64,000 bases of DNA from assembly GCA_009911365.1 (NCBI GenBank), contig QXXF01000025.1, positions 21,951 through 85,950 of the forward strand. Reading direction: 5' to 3'. Numbering within the stretch: position 1 is the stretch's first letter; the number at the start of each line of letters is the position of its first letter. The notes below the pieces were generated by a model that ran no database searches, had not been told where the DNA came from, and worked only from the letters and a program-made list of their open reading frames with translations. The translations under genes were made by a program, and so were the position numbers. Below, one piece after another: positions 16,484 to 26,304 of the stretch. The stretch is from Clostridiales bacterium. Its GTDB lineage: Bacteria > Bacillota > Clostridia > Peptostreptococcales > Anaerovoracaceae.

Positions 16484-18295
16484 ATGAACGCGTATCAGAA
16501 ATATATCCGAAATTTCAGCATTATTGCCCACATCGACCATGGCAAATCCACTTTGGCGGACCGGATCATTGAAAAGACCGGGCTGGTTTCCCAGCGGGAG
16601 ATGAAAGAGCAGTTCCTGGACAACATGGAACTGGAACGAGAACGGGGGATCACCATCAAGCTCCAGACCACCCGCCTGGTGTACAAGGCAAAGGACGGAC
16701 AGGAGTACATTTTCAATCTGATCGACACGCCGGGACATGTGGACTTTACATATGAAGTGTCCCGCAGTCTGGCGGCCTGCGAGGGAGCCATCCTGGTGGT
16801 GGATGCGACACAAGGCGTGGAAGCCCAGACATTGGCCAATGTGTATCTGGCTTTGGACGAGGATTTAGAGATCCTTCCTACCCTGAACAAGATCGACCTG
16901 GCTAGCGCCCGGCCAGAGGAAGCAAAGACAGAAATCGAAGACGTGATCGGCATTGACGCACAGGAAGCGCCTCTGGTTTCCGCAAAAGAGGGGATCGGCA
17001 TCGAACACTTGTTAGAGGAGATCGTAAAGAAGATCCCAGCACCTTCCGGAGATGAAGGGGCAAAGCTGAAAGCCCTGATCTTTGATTCATATTATGACAA
17101 TTATAAAGGCGTTGTCATTTATACCAGGATCTTTGACGGCAGGGTGCGGACAGGGGACATGATCCGCCTGATGAACACAGGAAAAAAATATGAAGTCACA
17201 GAAGTAGGCATCTATTCGCCAGGGCATGTGCCGCAAAAGGAACTGAAAGCAGGGGAAGTAGGTTATATCTGTGCCAGCATCAAGCAGGTGGCAGACGCAA
17301 GAGTGGGGGATACCATCACTCTTGCTGACGATCCTACAGAGGAACCGCTGCCAGGCTACAAAAAAGTCCAGCCCATGGTCTACTGCGGCATCTATCCGGC
17401 AGAAGGCGAAAAGTACGAGAACGTCAAAGATGCGTTAGAAAAACTCCAAGTCAACGATGCGGCCTTCCATTTTGAACCGGAAACATCCACGGCCTTGGGA
17501 TTTGGTTTTCGTTGCGGATTTTTGGGCCTGCTGCACATGGAGATCATCGTGGAACGGCTGGAGCGGGAGTTTGACCTAGCTGTGATCACAACCTCTCCTA
17601 GTGTCATTTATAAAGTGGTGCTGACAAACGGCAAGGAAGAGATGGTGCAAAACCCGTCAAACCTGCCGGATCCAGTGGAGATTGACCACATCGAGGAGCC
17701 GATCGTCAAAGCGGATATTATGATTCCCAAGGATTATGTGGGAAATATCATGGAGATCTGCCAGGAACGTCGAGGCAAGATGATCCATATGGAATACATT
17801 ACGGAAACCAGGGTCCAGCTTCACTATGAAATGCCTCTGAACGAAGTGATCTACGACTTTTTCGACGCATTGAAATCAAAGACCAGAGGGTACGGGTCCC
17901 TGGATTACGAATTCCTGCGTTACGAGAAATCCACAGTAGTGAAAATGGACGTGCTGCTGAACAAAGAGTTGGTGGATGCGTTTTCCATGATTGTCCACGA
18001 ATCAAAGGCCTACAGCAGAGGCCGGTTCGTGTGTGAAAAGCTGAAAGAAGTCATTCCCATGCACCAATTTGAAGTGCCCATCCAGGCAGCCATCGGCCAG
18101 AAGGTCATTGCCCGGGAAACCGTGCGGGCCTACCGCAAAGATGTCATCGCCAAGTGTTACGGTGGGGACATTTCTCGAAAGAAAAAACTGCTGGAAAAGC
18201 AGAAGGAAGGGAAAAAGCGAATGCGCCAGTTTGGCAAGGTGGAAGTGCCTCAAGAGGCTTTCACCGCAGTGCTGAAATACGATGACAATAAATAA
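16484..18295 (+). CDS. lepA: Elongation factor 4 (LepA)
   Basis: A ribosome-bound GTPase of 603 residues, full length for the family. The G domain shows AHIDHGKST, the switch region [19 protein letters not shown] and [12 protein letters not shown]-like domains II, III and V follow, and the LepA-specific C-terminal domain ends near [15 protein letters not shown]. It binds the ribosome and influences tRNA movement and 30S maturation. It overlaps hemW by 14 nt, the common lepA-hemW pair of Bacillota. Confidence 0.97.
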   Translation: MNAYQKYIRNFSIIAHIDHGKSTLADRIIEKTGLVSQREMKEQFLDNMELERERGITIKLQTTRLVYKAKDGQEYIFNLIDTPGHVDFTYEVSRSLAACEGAILVVDATQGVEAQTLANVYLALDEDLEILPTLNKIDLASARPEEAKTEIEDVIGIDAQEAPLVSAKEGIGIEHLLEEIVKKIPAPSGDEGAKLKALIFDSYYDNYKGVVIYTRIFDGRVRTGDMIRLMNTGKKYEVTEVGIYSPGHVPQKELKAGEVGYICASIKQVADARVGDTITLADDPTEEPLPGYKKVQPMVYCGIYPAEGEKYENVKDALEKLQVNDAAFHFEPETSTALGFGFRCGFLGLLHMEIIVERLEREFDLAVITTSPSVIYKVVLTNGKEEMVQNPSNLPDPVEIDHIEEPIVKADIMIPKDYVGNIMEICQERRGKMIHMEYITETRVQLHYEMPLNEVIYDFFDALKSKTRGYGSLDYEFLRYEKSTVVKMDVLLNKELVDAFSMIVHESKAYSRGRFVCEKLKEVIPMHQFEVPIQAAIGQKVIARETVRAYRKDVIAKCYGGDISRKKKLLEKQKEGKKRMRQFGKVEVPQEAFTAVLKYDDNK

Positions 18296-19448
18296 AGAAC
18301 AGGGACAAGCCGGTCTGTACGTTCACATCCCTTTTTGCCTGAAAAAATGCGGATACTGCGGCTTCCTGTCTTTTGGCGGCTGCTCGGAAGAAACCCAGCG
18401 CCAGTACGTTCAGGCCTTGGTGCGGGAACTGGAGTTTCACAAGGGGGAGAATGCGGCGATTGATACCATTTACATTGGCGGCGGCACGCCATCGCTGCTG
18501 CCAGCGGACTGCGTGGAGGCTATCCTGGACGCTGCTAGAGAAAACTTCAAAGTGACGGAAGATCCGGAAATTTCTTTAGAAGTCAATCCTAAGACGCTAA
18601 CGGAGAGCAAGCTGAAAATCTATCACCGAGCTGGTGTCAATCGGCTCAGCCTGGGAGCTCAATCCATGGATGACGGACTGCTGGTATTCATGGGACGAGC
18701 CCATGATCAGGCGGATTTCCAGGAAAGCTGGCGCATGGTCAGGGAACAAGGATTTTCCAATGTGAACGTGGACCTGATGTTTGGAGTTCCAGGCCAGAGC
18801 CAGGATCTGTGGGAGGACAGTTTGAAACAAGTGCTGGAGCTGAGGCCGGAGCATGTTTCTTTTTATAGTTTGCAGCTGGAGGAAGGAACGCCTTTCTACC
18901 GTCAATACAAAGCTGGGGAAATGGATCTTCCTTCCACAGAAGAGGACCGGAGGATGTACCACCAGGGGATTCACATGCTCAAAAAGGCCGGCTACGACCA
19001 TTATGAGATTTCCAACTGCGCCAGACCTGGCTTTGCCAGTAGGCACAATTCGAAATACTGGAATTTTGAGGAATATTTCGCAGTGGGGCTGGGGGCCCAT
19101 TCTTTTCGATATGATCAGGGAAGGCAGCGTAATGTTTCCCATTTGGAAACTTACATACAAAGGATCAGGCAAGGACTGCTGCCTGTGGATGAGCGGGCTT
19201 TTCAGCAGGAAAGCCTGCGGGATCATATGGGAGAATACGTGTTCACAGCACTTCGCAAATCAGAAGGTCTGGATACAGCTGATTTTGAAAAAGTGTTTGG
19301 GACAAGTTTTTTTTCTGTGTATAAAGAGCAGATGACTGCGGTTTCCACTTACCAGGAGCAAGGGCTGCTGTATGTGAACGGGGGCAGGATCGCTCTGACG
19401 GAAAAGGGCATCGACTGCTCCAATGAGATCATGGCTGAATTTGTTTGA
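18282..19448 (+). CDS. hemW: HemW-like radical SAM protein
   Basis: A 388-residue radical SAM protein with the cluster motif C19-x3-C23-x2-C26 in [12 protein letters not shown], the glycine-rich GGGTPSLL and SLEVNPKT segments, and the C-terminal HemN-type domain. It was long annotated as oxygen-independent coproporphyrinogen oxidase, but the lineage next to lepA is HemW, a heme-binding chaperone. The residue after the third Cys is Gly instead of the usual Asp (CDF). Translational overlap with lepA shows co-expression. No heme biosynthesis genes are nearby, which also argues against the oxidase role. Confidence 0.87.
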   Translation: MTINKEQGQAGLYVHIPFCLKKCGYCGFLSFGGCSEETQRQYVQALVRELEFHKGENAAIDTIYIGGGTPSLLPADCVEAILDAARENFKVTEDPEISLEVNPKTLTESKLKIYHRAGVNRLSLGAQSMDDGLLVFMGRAHDQADFQESWRMVREQGFSNVNVDLMFGVPGQSQDLWEDSLKQVLELRPEHVSFYSLQLEEGTPFYRQYKAGEMDLPSTEEDRRMYHQGIHMLKKAGYDHYEISNCARPGFASRHNSKYWNFEEYFAVGLGAHSFRYDQGRQRNVSHLETYIQRIRQGLLPVDERAFQQESLRDHMGEYVFTALRKSEGLDTADFEKVFGTSFFSVYKEQMTAVSTYQEQGLLYVNGGRIALTEKGIDCSNEIMAEFV

Positions 19449-19463
19449 CAAGGAGGCGAGGAT

Positions 19464-20954
19464 ATGAAGACCTATATCATGGCACTGGATCAGGGGACCA
19501 CCAGTTGTCGGTGTGTTTTGTACGATAGGCAGGGGAAGATCGTCAGTATGGCGCAAAAGGAGTTTCACCAGATCTATCCTCAGGCTGGCTGGGTGGAACA
19601 CGATGCCATGGAGATCTGGTCAACCCAGATGGGAGTGGCCCAGGAGGCTTTGCTGAAGCTCGATGGCACTTACCAAAATATTCAGGCCATTGGAATCACC
19701 AATCAAAGAGAGACCACAGTGGTCTGGGACAAAGAAACGGGACGGCCTGTGCATAATGCCATCGTGTGGCAGTGCAGAAGAACGGCCCAATACTGCGATG
19801 AGCTGAAATCTCGGGGGCTGACCGAGTCGTTTCAGGAAAAGACGGGCCTTTTGATCGACCCTTACTTTTCCGCCACAAAGCTGAGGTGGATTCTGGAAAA
19901 CGTAGAAGGCGCCAGGGAAAAGGCAAAGCAGGGAAAGCTGCTCTTTGGGACCATTGAAACTTGGCTCATTTGGAAGATGACCAATGGTAAAGTCCATGTG
20001 ACGGATTATTCCAATGCTTCCAGGACCATGCTGTTCAATATCAATACCCTGCGGTGGGATGCGGATATTTTGAAGGAGCTGGATATCCCGGCCCGCATGT
20101 TGCCGGAGCCTGTGGCTTCCAGCCAGATGTATGGAGAGACGGACGCTAATATTTTCGGCGGTCCGGTGATGATCTCTGGAGCAGCGGGAGACCAGCAGGC
20201 AGCGCTCTTCGGCCAGGCTTGTTTTCAGGCGGGAGAAGCGAAGAACACTTATGGCACAGGCGGATTCCTGCTGATGAACACGGGGCCGCAGCCGGTGTAT
20301 TCTAAGAACGGTCTTTTGACCACCATTGCCTGGGGGCTGTCGGGGACAGTCAGCTATGCGCTGGAAGGCTCGGTGTTCGTCTGCGGTGCGGCGGTCCAGT
20401 GGCTGCGGGATGAAATGGAGATCCTTCATGATGCGGCGGAATCGGAGCACATGGCTATAAGTGTTCCGGACAGCAATGGAATCTACGTGGTGCCCGCTTT
20501 CGTAGGGCTGGGTGCGCCTTATTGGGATCCTTATGCCAGAGGCGCGGTGCTGGGAATCACTAGAGGCGTGAACAAAAACCATTTGATCCGAGCCACTCTG
20601 GAATCCATGGCCTATCAGACTAGGGATTTGATCCAGGTCATGGAAAAGGACACGAGGCAGGAACTGCTTTCCCTAAAAGTGGACGGCGGAGCCAGTGCCA
20701 ATGATTTTCTCTTGCGGTTTCAAAGCGACATATTGGGAAGGTCAGTGCTGCGTCCAAAGTGCGTGGAGACCACTTCATTAGGGGCGGCTTACCTGGCAGG
20801 GCTGGCCTGTGGGTACTGGGACAGTAGGGATGATATTTTGGCCAATTGGCAGATGGATCAAGAATTCAGACCAGAGATGGAAGCGTCAACACGAAATACG
20901 TTGTTGGCGGGTTGGGAGAAAGCAGTGACATGTGTTCTTGGCTGGGCAAAATAA
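19464..20954 (+). CDS. glpK: Glycerol kinase
   Basis: Phosphorylates glycerol to glycerol 3-phosphate with ATP. 496 residues, the usual length. The FGGY-family features are in place: [10 protein letters not shown] at the N-terminus, [16 protein letters not shown], the substrate-binding IVWQCRRTA with the RR pair, [14 protein letters not shown], and the second signature around [15 protein letters not shown]. Only 15 bp separate it from hemW, so it may be read from the lepA transcript, although the pathway differs. No glpF or glpD lies alongside. A palindrome follows downstream at 20985. Confidence 0.96.
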   Translation: MKTYIMALDQGTTSCRCVLYDRQGKIVSMAQKEFHQIYPQAGWVEHDAMEIWSTQMGVAQEALLKLDGTYQNIQAIGITNQRETTVVWDKETGRPVHNAIVWQCRRTAQYCDELKSRGLTESFQEKTGLLIDPYFSATKLRWILENVEGAREKAKQGKLLFGTIETWLIWKMTNGKVHVTDYSNASRTMLFNINTLRWDADILKELDIPARMLPEPVASSQMYGETDANIFGGPVMISGAAGDQQAALFGQACFQAGEAKNTYGTGGFLLMNTGPQPVYSKNGLLTTIAWGLSGTVSYALEGSVFVCGAAVQWLRDEMEILHDAAESEHMAISVPDSNGIYVVPAFVGLGAPYWDPYARGAVLGITRGVNKNHLIRATLESMAYQTRDLIQVMEKDTRQELLSLKVDGGASANDFLLRFQSDILGRSVLRPKCVETTSLGAAYLAGLACGYWDSRDDILANWQMDQEFRPEMEASTRNTLLAGWEKAVTCVLGWAK

Positions 20955-20984
20955 GGCGGCCCTTTTATGTTTTATTCATGTGCG

Positions 20985-21004
20985 AAATATCGTTCACGAT
21001 ATTT
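20985..21004. promoter_or_regulatory. Perfect 20-bp palindrome before acyltransferase gene
   Basis: AAATATCGT-TC-ACGATATTT is a perfect inverted repeat with a 2-bp centre, 88 bp before the acyltransferase start. It lacks a T-run and looks like an operator for a dimeric repressor (TetR- or similar type). It may instead be a weak hairpin at the glpK 3' end. Confidence 0.45.
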
Positions 21005-21091
21005 TGGGGACATCAACAGAGTCTGCTTTCTAAAGAAAATCGGTAGGACTGATTTTGTCCCATATCAATCAAGGAGAGGAGTTTTTTCATT

Positions 21092-22270
21092 ATGGCAAGT
21101 GAAACATTAAACAATGCGGGTGCTCCGGCAGTGGGAAAAAAGGAGAGAAGTTATTTCTTCGATACCTTCCGGGGCCTGCTGATCTGGACCATTCCCATTT
21201 CTCATTTCACCATGGTGGGTGGGAATTTCCACCAGGCATCCTTTGGCGGCGTCGTGTACATAACCATCAACGTGTTTGTGATGCAGGCATTCGTGTTCCT
21301 ATCCGGATACTTTTCTAAGAAGCCGGCCAGGGCCAGGGAAACGGCCTTTAAGACGTTCTTATTTCCCTATATACTGTTAGTGCCGTTTTTCTATGGGGTC
21401 CGTTATCTGATCTATGGAAACGCCAACATTACCTGGATCGTGCCGCCTTTGGCATTGTGGTATTTGGTGGCGCTCTTTGTGTATCGATTTTTGCTGGTGG
21501 ATCTGGTGAAAAGCAAATACATCTTGCAGATCAGCATTATCATTTATCTGTTTGCGGGACTGGTGCCGTGGCTGGATGAGACCCTGGCCTTGGGACGGAT
21601 GGTATCTTACTTCCCATTCTTTATGATCGGATATTTCTGCACAAAAGAGCACATTGCCAAGATTCAGAGCCTGAAGGCCTGGCATTGCGTGATTCTGGCT
21701 ATCGTGCTGGTGGGTATCAATGTGTTCCTGGCATACTCCAGAATCGTTCCCGCGGGATTTTATCTGCTGAAAGAGCCAGGTGCGCTCATGGGCGTTCCAT
21801 GGTATCTGGATATCATCATGAGGATCGTGGATTTCATCATTCCATGCGCTTGGATTGTTCTAATGCTGAACATTCTGCCAAAGGGAAAAAATTATGTGAC
21901 TTATGTGGGCATGAATACCATGCCGGTGTATATCCTCCACCTAGTGGTGAGACAGGTGATCAAAAAATACGATCTGCCGGATCCTAACATGTTCGTGTAT
22001 TATATCTGCATTTTCGCCGCGGCTTCCCTATGTGTGGTGGTTTTCTCCAGTCCACCGGTTTCCAAGGCCTATGACTGGGTGTTCGATTTCTTGTATGACA
22101 AGATTTATCTGAACATCAAGAAGTTCGTGAAATGGGTGCTGGGGATTGAAACGAATCGAGACAAGATGCTCAAAGCGCAGGCGGCGGATCAGCAAGCCCA
22201 GCAGCAGGCGGAACCAGCAGCGCGGACGGCCCCGCAGACACCGCGGTCAGCCGGCGGAGAGAAACAATAA
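21092..22270 (+). CDS. Membrane acyltransferase (acyltransferase family 3)
   Basis: A 392-residue protein with about ten hydrophobic helices, starting with the family pattern YFFDTFRGLLIWTIPISHF, in which the conserved RG and His sit at the end of helix 1. The C-terminal 50 residues are hydrophilic and rich in Gln, Ala and Arg. The fold is that of O-acetylases for cell-surface sugars (OafA/NolL-like). The target, perhaps a wall polymer or exopolysaccharide, cannot be read from the sequence, and there is no glycan cluster around it. It is transcribed alone and ends at the terminator at 22323-22369. Confidence 0.82.
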   Translation: MASETLNNAGAPAVGKKERSYFFDTFRGLLIWTIPISHFTMVGGNFHQASFGGVVYITINVFVMQAFVFLSGYFSKKPARARETAFKTFLFPYILLVPFFYGVRYLIYGNANITWIVPPLALWYLVALFVYRFLLVDLVKSKYILQISIIIYLFAGLVPWLDETLALGRMVSYFPFFMIGYFCTKEHIAKIQSLKAWHCVILAIVLVGINVFLAYSRIVPAGFYLLKEPGALMGVPWYLDIIMRIVDFIIPCAWIVLMLNILPKGKNYVTYVGMNTMPVYILHLVVRQVIKKYDLPDPNMFVYYICIFAAASLCVVVFSSPPVSKAYDWVFDFLYDKIYLNIKKFVKWVLGIETNRDKMLKAQAADQQAQQQAEPAARTAPQTPRSAGGEKQ

Positions 22271-22322
22271 AGGACTGTTTCAGTTCCAGGTAGTTGTTTT
22301 TGCTGAACCCTTTCACAGAATC

Positions 22323-22369
22323 AAAAAAATTCCGGAACCTTCGAGCAAGAAGTGTTTCGGAATTTTTTT
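22323..22369. terminator. Bidirectional terminator after acyltransferase gene
   Basis: ATTCCGGAAC pairs with GTTTCGGAAT (one G-T pair), framed by seven A on the left and seven T on the right. It serves the acyltransferase on the plus strand and the sigma-54 activator remnant on the minus strand. A related hairpin lies at 23268-23318. Confidence 0.8.
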
Positions 22370-22434
22370 GCGTTGCGCTCGTTTTCTGGATACATACTGA
22401 TTCAGCGTATAGGGGTTTGCTCAGGTGAACGCTT

Positions 22435-23250
22435 TCACTCCTCTATTTCATGCCCCTCCTTCTGATATTTTTTCAGCTTCGTGGATACGGTGGGCTGGGC
22501 AATCCCAAGTTTCTTCGCTGTTTCCACAGTGCTTTTTGTTTTCTCATATGTGTCTAGTATGATTTTTTTCTCGATATTTGCCAAAAACATAGGCAGCGTC
22601 AAACCGTCTGGGATGGAATAGGCTTCTTCATAGCTGGTTTTTGTAGGGGTGAGCACAATATCGTTTTGCAGGTCGGAATCCGTGATAACTGCGTTGCTGG
22701 AAGTAATCAGGATACGCTCCACCACGTTTTTTAATTCACGTATATTTCCAGGCCAATGGTAACGCTGCAAGTGCAAGATGTCATCCTCGTGGAACTTTTT
22801 ATTGATCTGATATTTATTACAAAACACGTTGGTAAAAAAATCGATTAATGGAGGGATATCGTCCGTTCGTTTGCGAAGCGGTGGAATTCCCATGGATACC
22901 ACGTTGATTCTATAAAATAAATCTTCACGGAATTTTTTCTTTTTCACTAATTCTACGATGTTTTCGTTTGTTGCTGCGATTAACCTAAAGTCTACGGGGA
23001 TTTCCTTTGTCCCTCCCACATGAACGACTTTTTTTGTGTCCAGTACCTTTAACAATTTCCCTTGAGTGGACATAGGCATGCCAGTGATTTCATCTAAAAA
23101 CAGGGTGCCGCCATTGGCCTCTTCAATCCAGCCGACTTTTCCATGATCTTTTGCTCCAGTAAACGCGCCTCCCTCATACCCAAATAGCTCAGATTGAAAA
23201 AGCTGGTCAGGAATCGCCATGCAATTTAAGAACGAAAATCCCTTCCACAT
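22435..23250 (-). pseudogene. Truncated sigma-54-dependent transcriptional activator
   Basis: About 271 codons of an enhancer-binding protein remain. The sigma-54 contact loop GAFTGA, Walker B GTLFLDE, the sensor region FREDLFYRINV and a C-terminal TyrR-type helix-turn-helix (TAKKLGIAQPTVSTKLKKY) are intact. The part before FLNCMAIPDQ is missing: the Walker A GESGTGKE that should stand about 35 residues earlier, and any PAS or sensory domain. Without Walker A it cannot hydrolyse ATP. The truncation point falls within about 20 bp of the spoVG terminator hairpin, so a deletion probably joined the two. The remaining DNA-binding domain could still act as a passive binder. Confidence 0.8.
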
Positions 23251-23267
23251 TGATTCAACTTTAACGC

Positions 23268-23318
23268 AAAAAAAATTCCGGAACCCCCCAAGCGAGAGGT
23301 ATTTCGGAATTTTCTTTT
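23268..23318 (-). terminator. spoVG: spoVG terminator, similar to the one at 22323
   Basis: The same AATTCCGGAACC ... TTTCGGAATT hairpin core as at 22323-22369, with a run of eight T on the minus strand, 79 bp beyond the spoVG stop. The two related hairpins bracket the truncated activator. Confidence 0.75.
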
Positions 23319-23396
23319 ATGCGGGTATCCATAAAAAGAAATAGCGGAAACGATAGTTTTAGAATATTATGTAACTAGTAAATCAGGCCGGTGCTA

Positions 23397-23684
23397 TCAT
23401 TCGCTTATGGTTTCTATCGTGTTTTTTTCTGCTAGGACTTTTTCATACTCGGCAAAAATTGCCTCTTTGATTTTGTTTCTTGTTTCGGATACAAGAGGAT
23501 GGGCAATGTCCCGGAAATCCCCTTCGCCCATTTTTCTGCTTGGCATTGCGATAAATAATCCGTTTTGCCCCTCGATAATTTTGATATCGTGTACTACGAA
23601 CTCATCATCAAATGTGATCGAAACGACAGCTTTCATCTTCCCCTCGTCGTTCACTTTTCGTACTCTAACATCGGTTATATTCAT
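23397..23684 (-). CDS. spoVG: Septation/sporulation regulator SpoVG
   Basis: A 95-residue nucleic-acid-binding protein starting [12 protein letters not shown], with the family core [23 protein letters not shown]. SpoVG binds RNA/DNA and modulates septation, sporulation and envelope genes. The start at 23684 (AGGGTGG site) is used; the frame opens further upstream without a better start. In Bacillus spoVG stands next to glmU-prs, and the same neighbourhood is seen here, except that spoVG is inverted and murC intervenes. A promoter lies at 23748-23776. Confidence 0.96.
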   Translation of the reverse strand: MNITDVRVRKVNDEGKMKAVVSITFDDEFVVHDIKIIEGQNGLFIAMPSRKMGEGDFRDIAHPLVSETRNKIKEAIFAEYEKVLAEKNTIETISE

Positions 23685-23747
23685 TCTTACGTACCACCCT
23701 TTCAAGCCGATATTGTGTCTTTGTGTTTTTTGGATACTCGTATGATT

Positions 23748-23776
23748 ATTATACATGAAGCCACAGATTTCCACAA
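23748..23776 (-). promoter_or_regulatory. spoVG: Promoter of spoVG
   Basis: On the minus strand TTGTGG (23776-23771), 17 bp, TATAAT (23753-23748), about 65 bp before the start codon. The -35 match is weak. No sigma-H-type elements were evident. Confidence 0.5.
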
Positions 23777-23900
23777 GTCGCATTTTGAAAAATCCAACTA
23801 TTTTGAAAAAAATTTGCCCTATTTTTTTAATGATCCTCTTTGGATATCACCTGTTTGATTTTTTCGTAAATAGAATCTATTTTTTAGAAGTAATCCATGG

Positions 23901-24069
23901 TATAATGGACGCAACTAATTGTCACGGCGTTGCCGCGATGAAGCGTCCATTGAATCGCTGTTGTATGTTTGGTAGCTGTTCGTGGCATACTTAGTTTGGC
24001 AGGATATGGACGATATCGCAGGGGCGATATGGATAAAGTTTTGAATATAGATTCGGGGAGGGTAAGACA
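23901..24069 (+). promoter_or_regulatory. murC: Extended -10 promoter and structured leader of murC
   Basis: TATAAT at 23901-23906 is preceded by TGG (extended -10) with no -35 match. The predicted 160-nt leader holds three hairpins: GGACGC/GCGTCC (23907-23912 with 23943-23948) enclosing CGGC-GTT-GCCG, GTATG/CATAC (23963-23967 with 23986-23990), and ATATCGC-AGGG-GCGATAT (24013-24030). A GGGGAGG ribosome site follows. The stretch 23777-23900 upstream shows nothing further. It is not a T-box (no TGGNACC motif). The leader may be regulatory or a small RNA. Confidence 0.45.
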
Positions 24070-25458
24070 ATGGTAAATTTATCTGCCTGTAAACAGATAC
24101 ACTGTATTGGGATCGGAGGCATCGGCCTTTCTGGCATTGCTGAGATCCTGCTTACCAGAGGGCATAAAGTCACTGGTTCTGATATGAGAGAGAGCGAGAT
24201 AACGGATCGGCTCATAGCTAGCGGAGCCGACATCTTTTTAGGCCATAGAGCAAAGAACGTAGAAGGCGCGGATCTTGTGATTTATTCCGCGGCAGTAGGA
24301 AACGACAATCCGGAGCTTGGACGGGCAAAGGAGCTGGGCATACCTACAGCTTCCAGGGCAGAGATCCTGGGACTTCTCATGAGTCAATATGAAAGCAGCA
24401 TCGCGATTTCCGGGACTCATGGAAAAACTACGACCACCTCTATGGTTTCTTTGATCCTAAAAAACGCGGAAAAAGACCCTACCATCCTTGTGGGGGGGAA
24501 TTTATCTGAAATTGGCGGCAACGTGAAAGTGGGCCACAGCCAGCACTTTGTCACGGAAGCCTGTGAATATATGGACAGTTTTCTGTCCTTGAAACCGAAA
24601 ATCGAGATCATACTCAACATTGATTCCGATCATTTGGATTATTTCAAAGATATCGAGCATATCGCCAGATCCTTTGAAAAATTCGCGTCCTTAGTCCCAG
24701 AGGATGGAACCATTATCGCCTATGACGCGAATCCTTTTGTGAAAAGCGTGGTCAAAGATATGGCTAACGTGGTCACATATGGATTCAATGAAAGCTGCGA
24801 TTATTATGTGAGCGACATCACCTTCAACGCAGATGGAATGCCTAACTTCCAGGTCAATCATAAAGGAACGGCATTGTGTTCCATCCAGCTTTCCATACCA
24901 GGGGAACATAACATCCTCAATGCCTTGGCGGCTTTTGCCTGCTGCCACATACTGGGTGTGGAAATCCCATCCATGGTCAAGACTTTAGAAGGTTTTACTG
25001 GGACCCAGAGGCGATTCGACATCATGGGCGTGACTGGAAACGGCATCAAGATCATAGATGACTACGCGCACCATCCTACGGAGATCAAAGCCACGCTTTC
25101 CGCTGTGAAAAACATGAAGCATAATCACATGTGGTGCTTGTTCCAGCCACATACTTATACTCGCACCATGGCACTGTTTGATGAATTCGCGGAATCCTTC
25201 GCATGCGCGGACAAGGTGGTGCTGGCAGAAATCTACGCGGCAAGGGAAAAGAATATTTATAAAATCAGCTCCAAAGGTCTGGTGAGCAAGATCAAAGAAG
25301 CGTATCCTGACAAGGATGCGTACTTTTTCAAGGATTTTGAAGAAATCGCCAGCTTTGTGTACAACAATGCGGAGCCAGGAGATCTGGTGATCACCATGGG
25401 AGCCGGAGATATTTATAAAACAGGAGAAATGATTCTGGAAAAGGATCGTAATTTTTAA
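24070..25458 (+). CDS. murC: UDP-N-acetylmuramate--L-alanine ligase
   Basis: Adds L-alanine to UDP-MurNAc, the first peptide-stem step of peptidoglycan. 462 residues, standard length. The N-terminal Rossmann domain has IGIGGIGLSGIAEIL, the ATP site is SGTHGKTTTTSM, and the MurC-type FTGTQRRFD and DDYAHHPTEI follow. It begins a run murC, glmU-like, prs, pth, mfd with short gaps. Expression probably starts from the structured leader promoter at 23901. Confidence 0.97.
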   Translation: MVNLSACKQIHCIGIGGIGLSGIAEILLTRGHKVTGSDMRESEITDRLIASGADIFLGHRAKNVEGADLVIYSAAVGNDNPELGRAKELGIPTASRAEILGLLMSQYESSIAISGTHGKTTTTSMVSLILKNAEKDPTILVGGNLSEIGGNVKVGHSQHFVTEACEYMDSFLSLKPKIEIILNIDSDHLDYFKDIEHIARSFEKFASLVPEDGTIIAYDANPFVKSVVKDMANVVTYGFNESCDYYVSDITFNADGMPNFQVNHKGTALCSIQLSIPGEHNILNALAAFACCHILGVEIPSMVKTLEGFTGTQRRFDIMGVTGNGIKIIDDYAHHPTEIKATLSAVKNMKHNHMWCLFQPHTYTRTMALFDEFAESFACADKVVLAEIYAAREKNIYKISSKGLVSKIKEAYPDKDAYFFKDFEEIASFVYNNAEPGDLVITMGAGDIYKTGEMILEKDRNF

Positions 25459-25473
25459 ATAAAGGAGGGCAGC

Positions 25474-26175
25474 ATGAATTTACAAGAATACGAAGCAATG
25501 GAAAAGAGGCGCTTGGAGATCAATTTAAAGCACATGGAAAACGGGGTGAATTTTATTGATCTCAAAGCAGCGTATATCGATGAAACAGTAACGATCGGAG
25601 CAGGGACCACCATTTATCCGTGCGTGGTGCTGGAAGGAAAGGTGACCATTGGGGAAAACTGCGTGATCGGGCAGAATTCCCGCATTGTGGATTCTGAGAT
25701 CGGAAATGGAACCACTGTGCAAAGCTCTGTTATTTTAGAAAGCAAGGTTGGAAATGAAACAAAGGTAGGTCCATTCGCGTATCTGCGGCCAAACAGCACC
25801 ATCGGCAGCCAGTGCAAGGTAGGGGATTTCGTGGAGGTGAAGAATTCCTCCATGGGAGACGGCGCAAAAGCGTCGCATTTAACGTATATCGGGGATTCTG
25901 ACGTAGGCAAGAACGTGAACCTGGGGTGCGGCGTTGTGTTTGTCAATTATGATGGAAGCCGCAAATATCGTTCCACAGTCAAGGATGGGGCATTCATCGG
26001 CTGCAACGCGAACTTGGTTTCCCCAGTAGTGGTGGAAGAAGGGGCTTATGTGGCCGCAGGAAGCACTGTTACCCACAATGTTCCAGGCGGAGCGCTTTAT
26101 GTGGCTCGGGCCAAAGGCAGAACCTTGGAAGGCTGGGTCGCAAAGCGGGGCATACTGAACAAGGATAAAAAGTAA
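25474..26175 (+). CDS. GlmU acetyltransferase half (left-handed beta-helix) as a separate protein
   Basis: A 233-residue protein corresponding to the C-terminal half of GlmU, which acetylates glucosamine 1-phosphate. It begins in the usual interdomain helix (RRLEINLKHMENGV), then shows hexapeptide repeats and the catalytic region KASHLTYIGD, VNYDG and IGCNANLVSPVVV with the active His. The uridylyltransferase half with its LAAGxGTRM signature is absent, and only 15 bp separate it from murC, so it was not cut off here recently. Gene order spoVG, glmU, prs, pth, mfd shows it occupies the glmU locus. UDP-GlcNAc formation needs a uridylyltransferase encoded elsewhere. Confidence 0.85.
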   Translation: MNLQEYEAMEKRRLEINLKHMENGVNFIDLKAAYIDETVTIGAGTTIYPCVVLEGKVTIGENCVIGQNSRIVDSEIGNGTTVQSSVILESKVGNETKVGPFAYLRPNSTIGSQCKVGDFVEVKNSSMGDGAKASHLTYIGDSDVGKNVNLGCGVVFVNYDGSRKYRSTVKDGAFIGCNANLVSPVVVEEGAYVAAGSTVTHNVPGGALYVARAKGRTLEGWVAKRGILNKDKK

Positions 26176-26304
26176 ATGTTTTTAAACTAAAGTCAGCTTC
26201 ACTGGTTATCGTTCAGGAGCGGACTTTGTTGATGGCTGGGAAATATCAGATACGGTATTTTCCGCATAACATAATAAAAAGAAAGGAAAAGGTAAAGAAC
26301 ACAC

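Noticed and set aside
19620-20582. Long minus-strand open frame (320 codons) inside glpK
   Set aside because: It is the antisense shadow of a fully convincing glycerol kinase, with no ribosome site and an Arg/His-rich product lacking family features.
23901-24069. T-box riboswitch in the murC leader
   Set aside because: No TGGNACC antiterminator motif and no terminator before murC.
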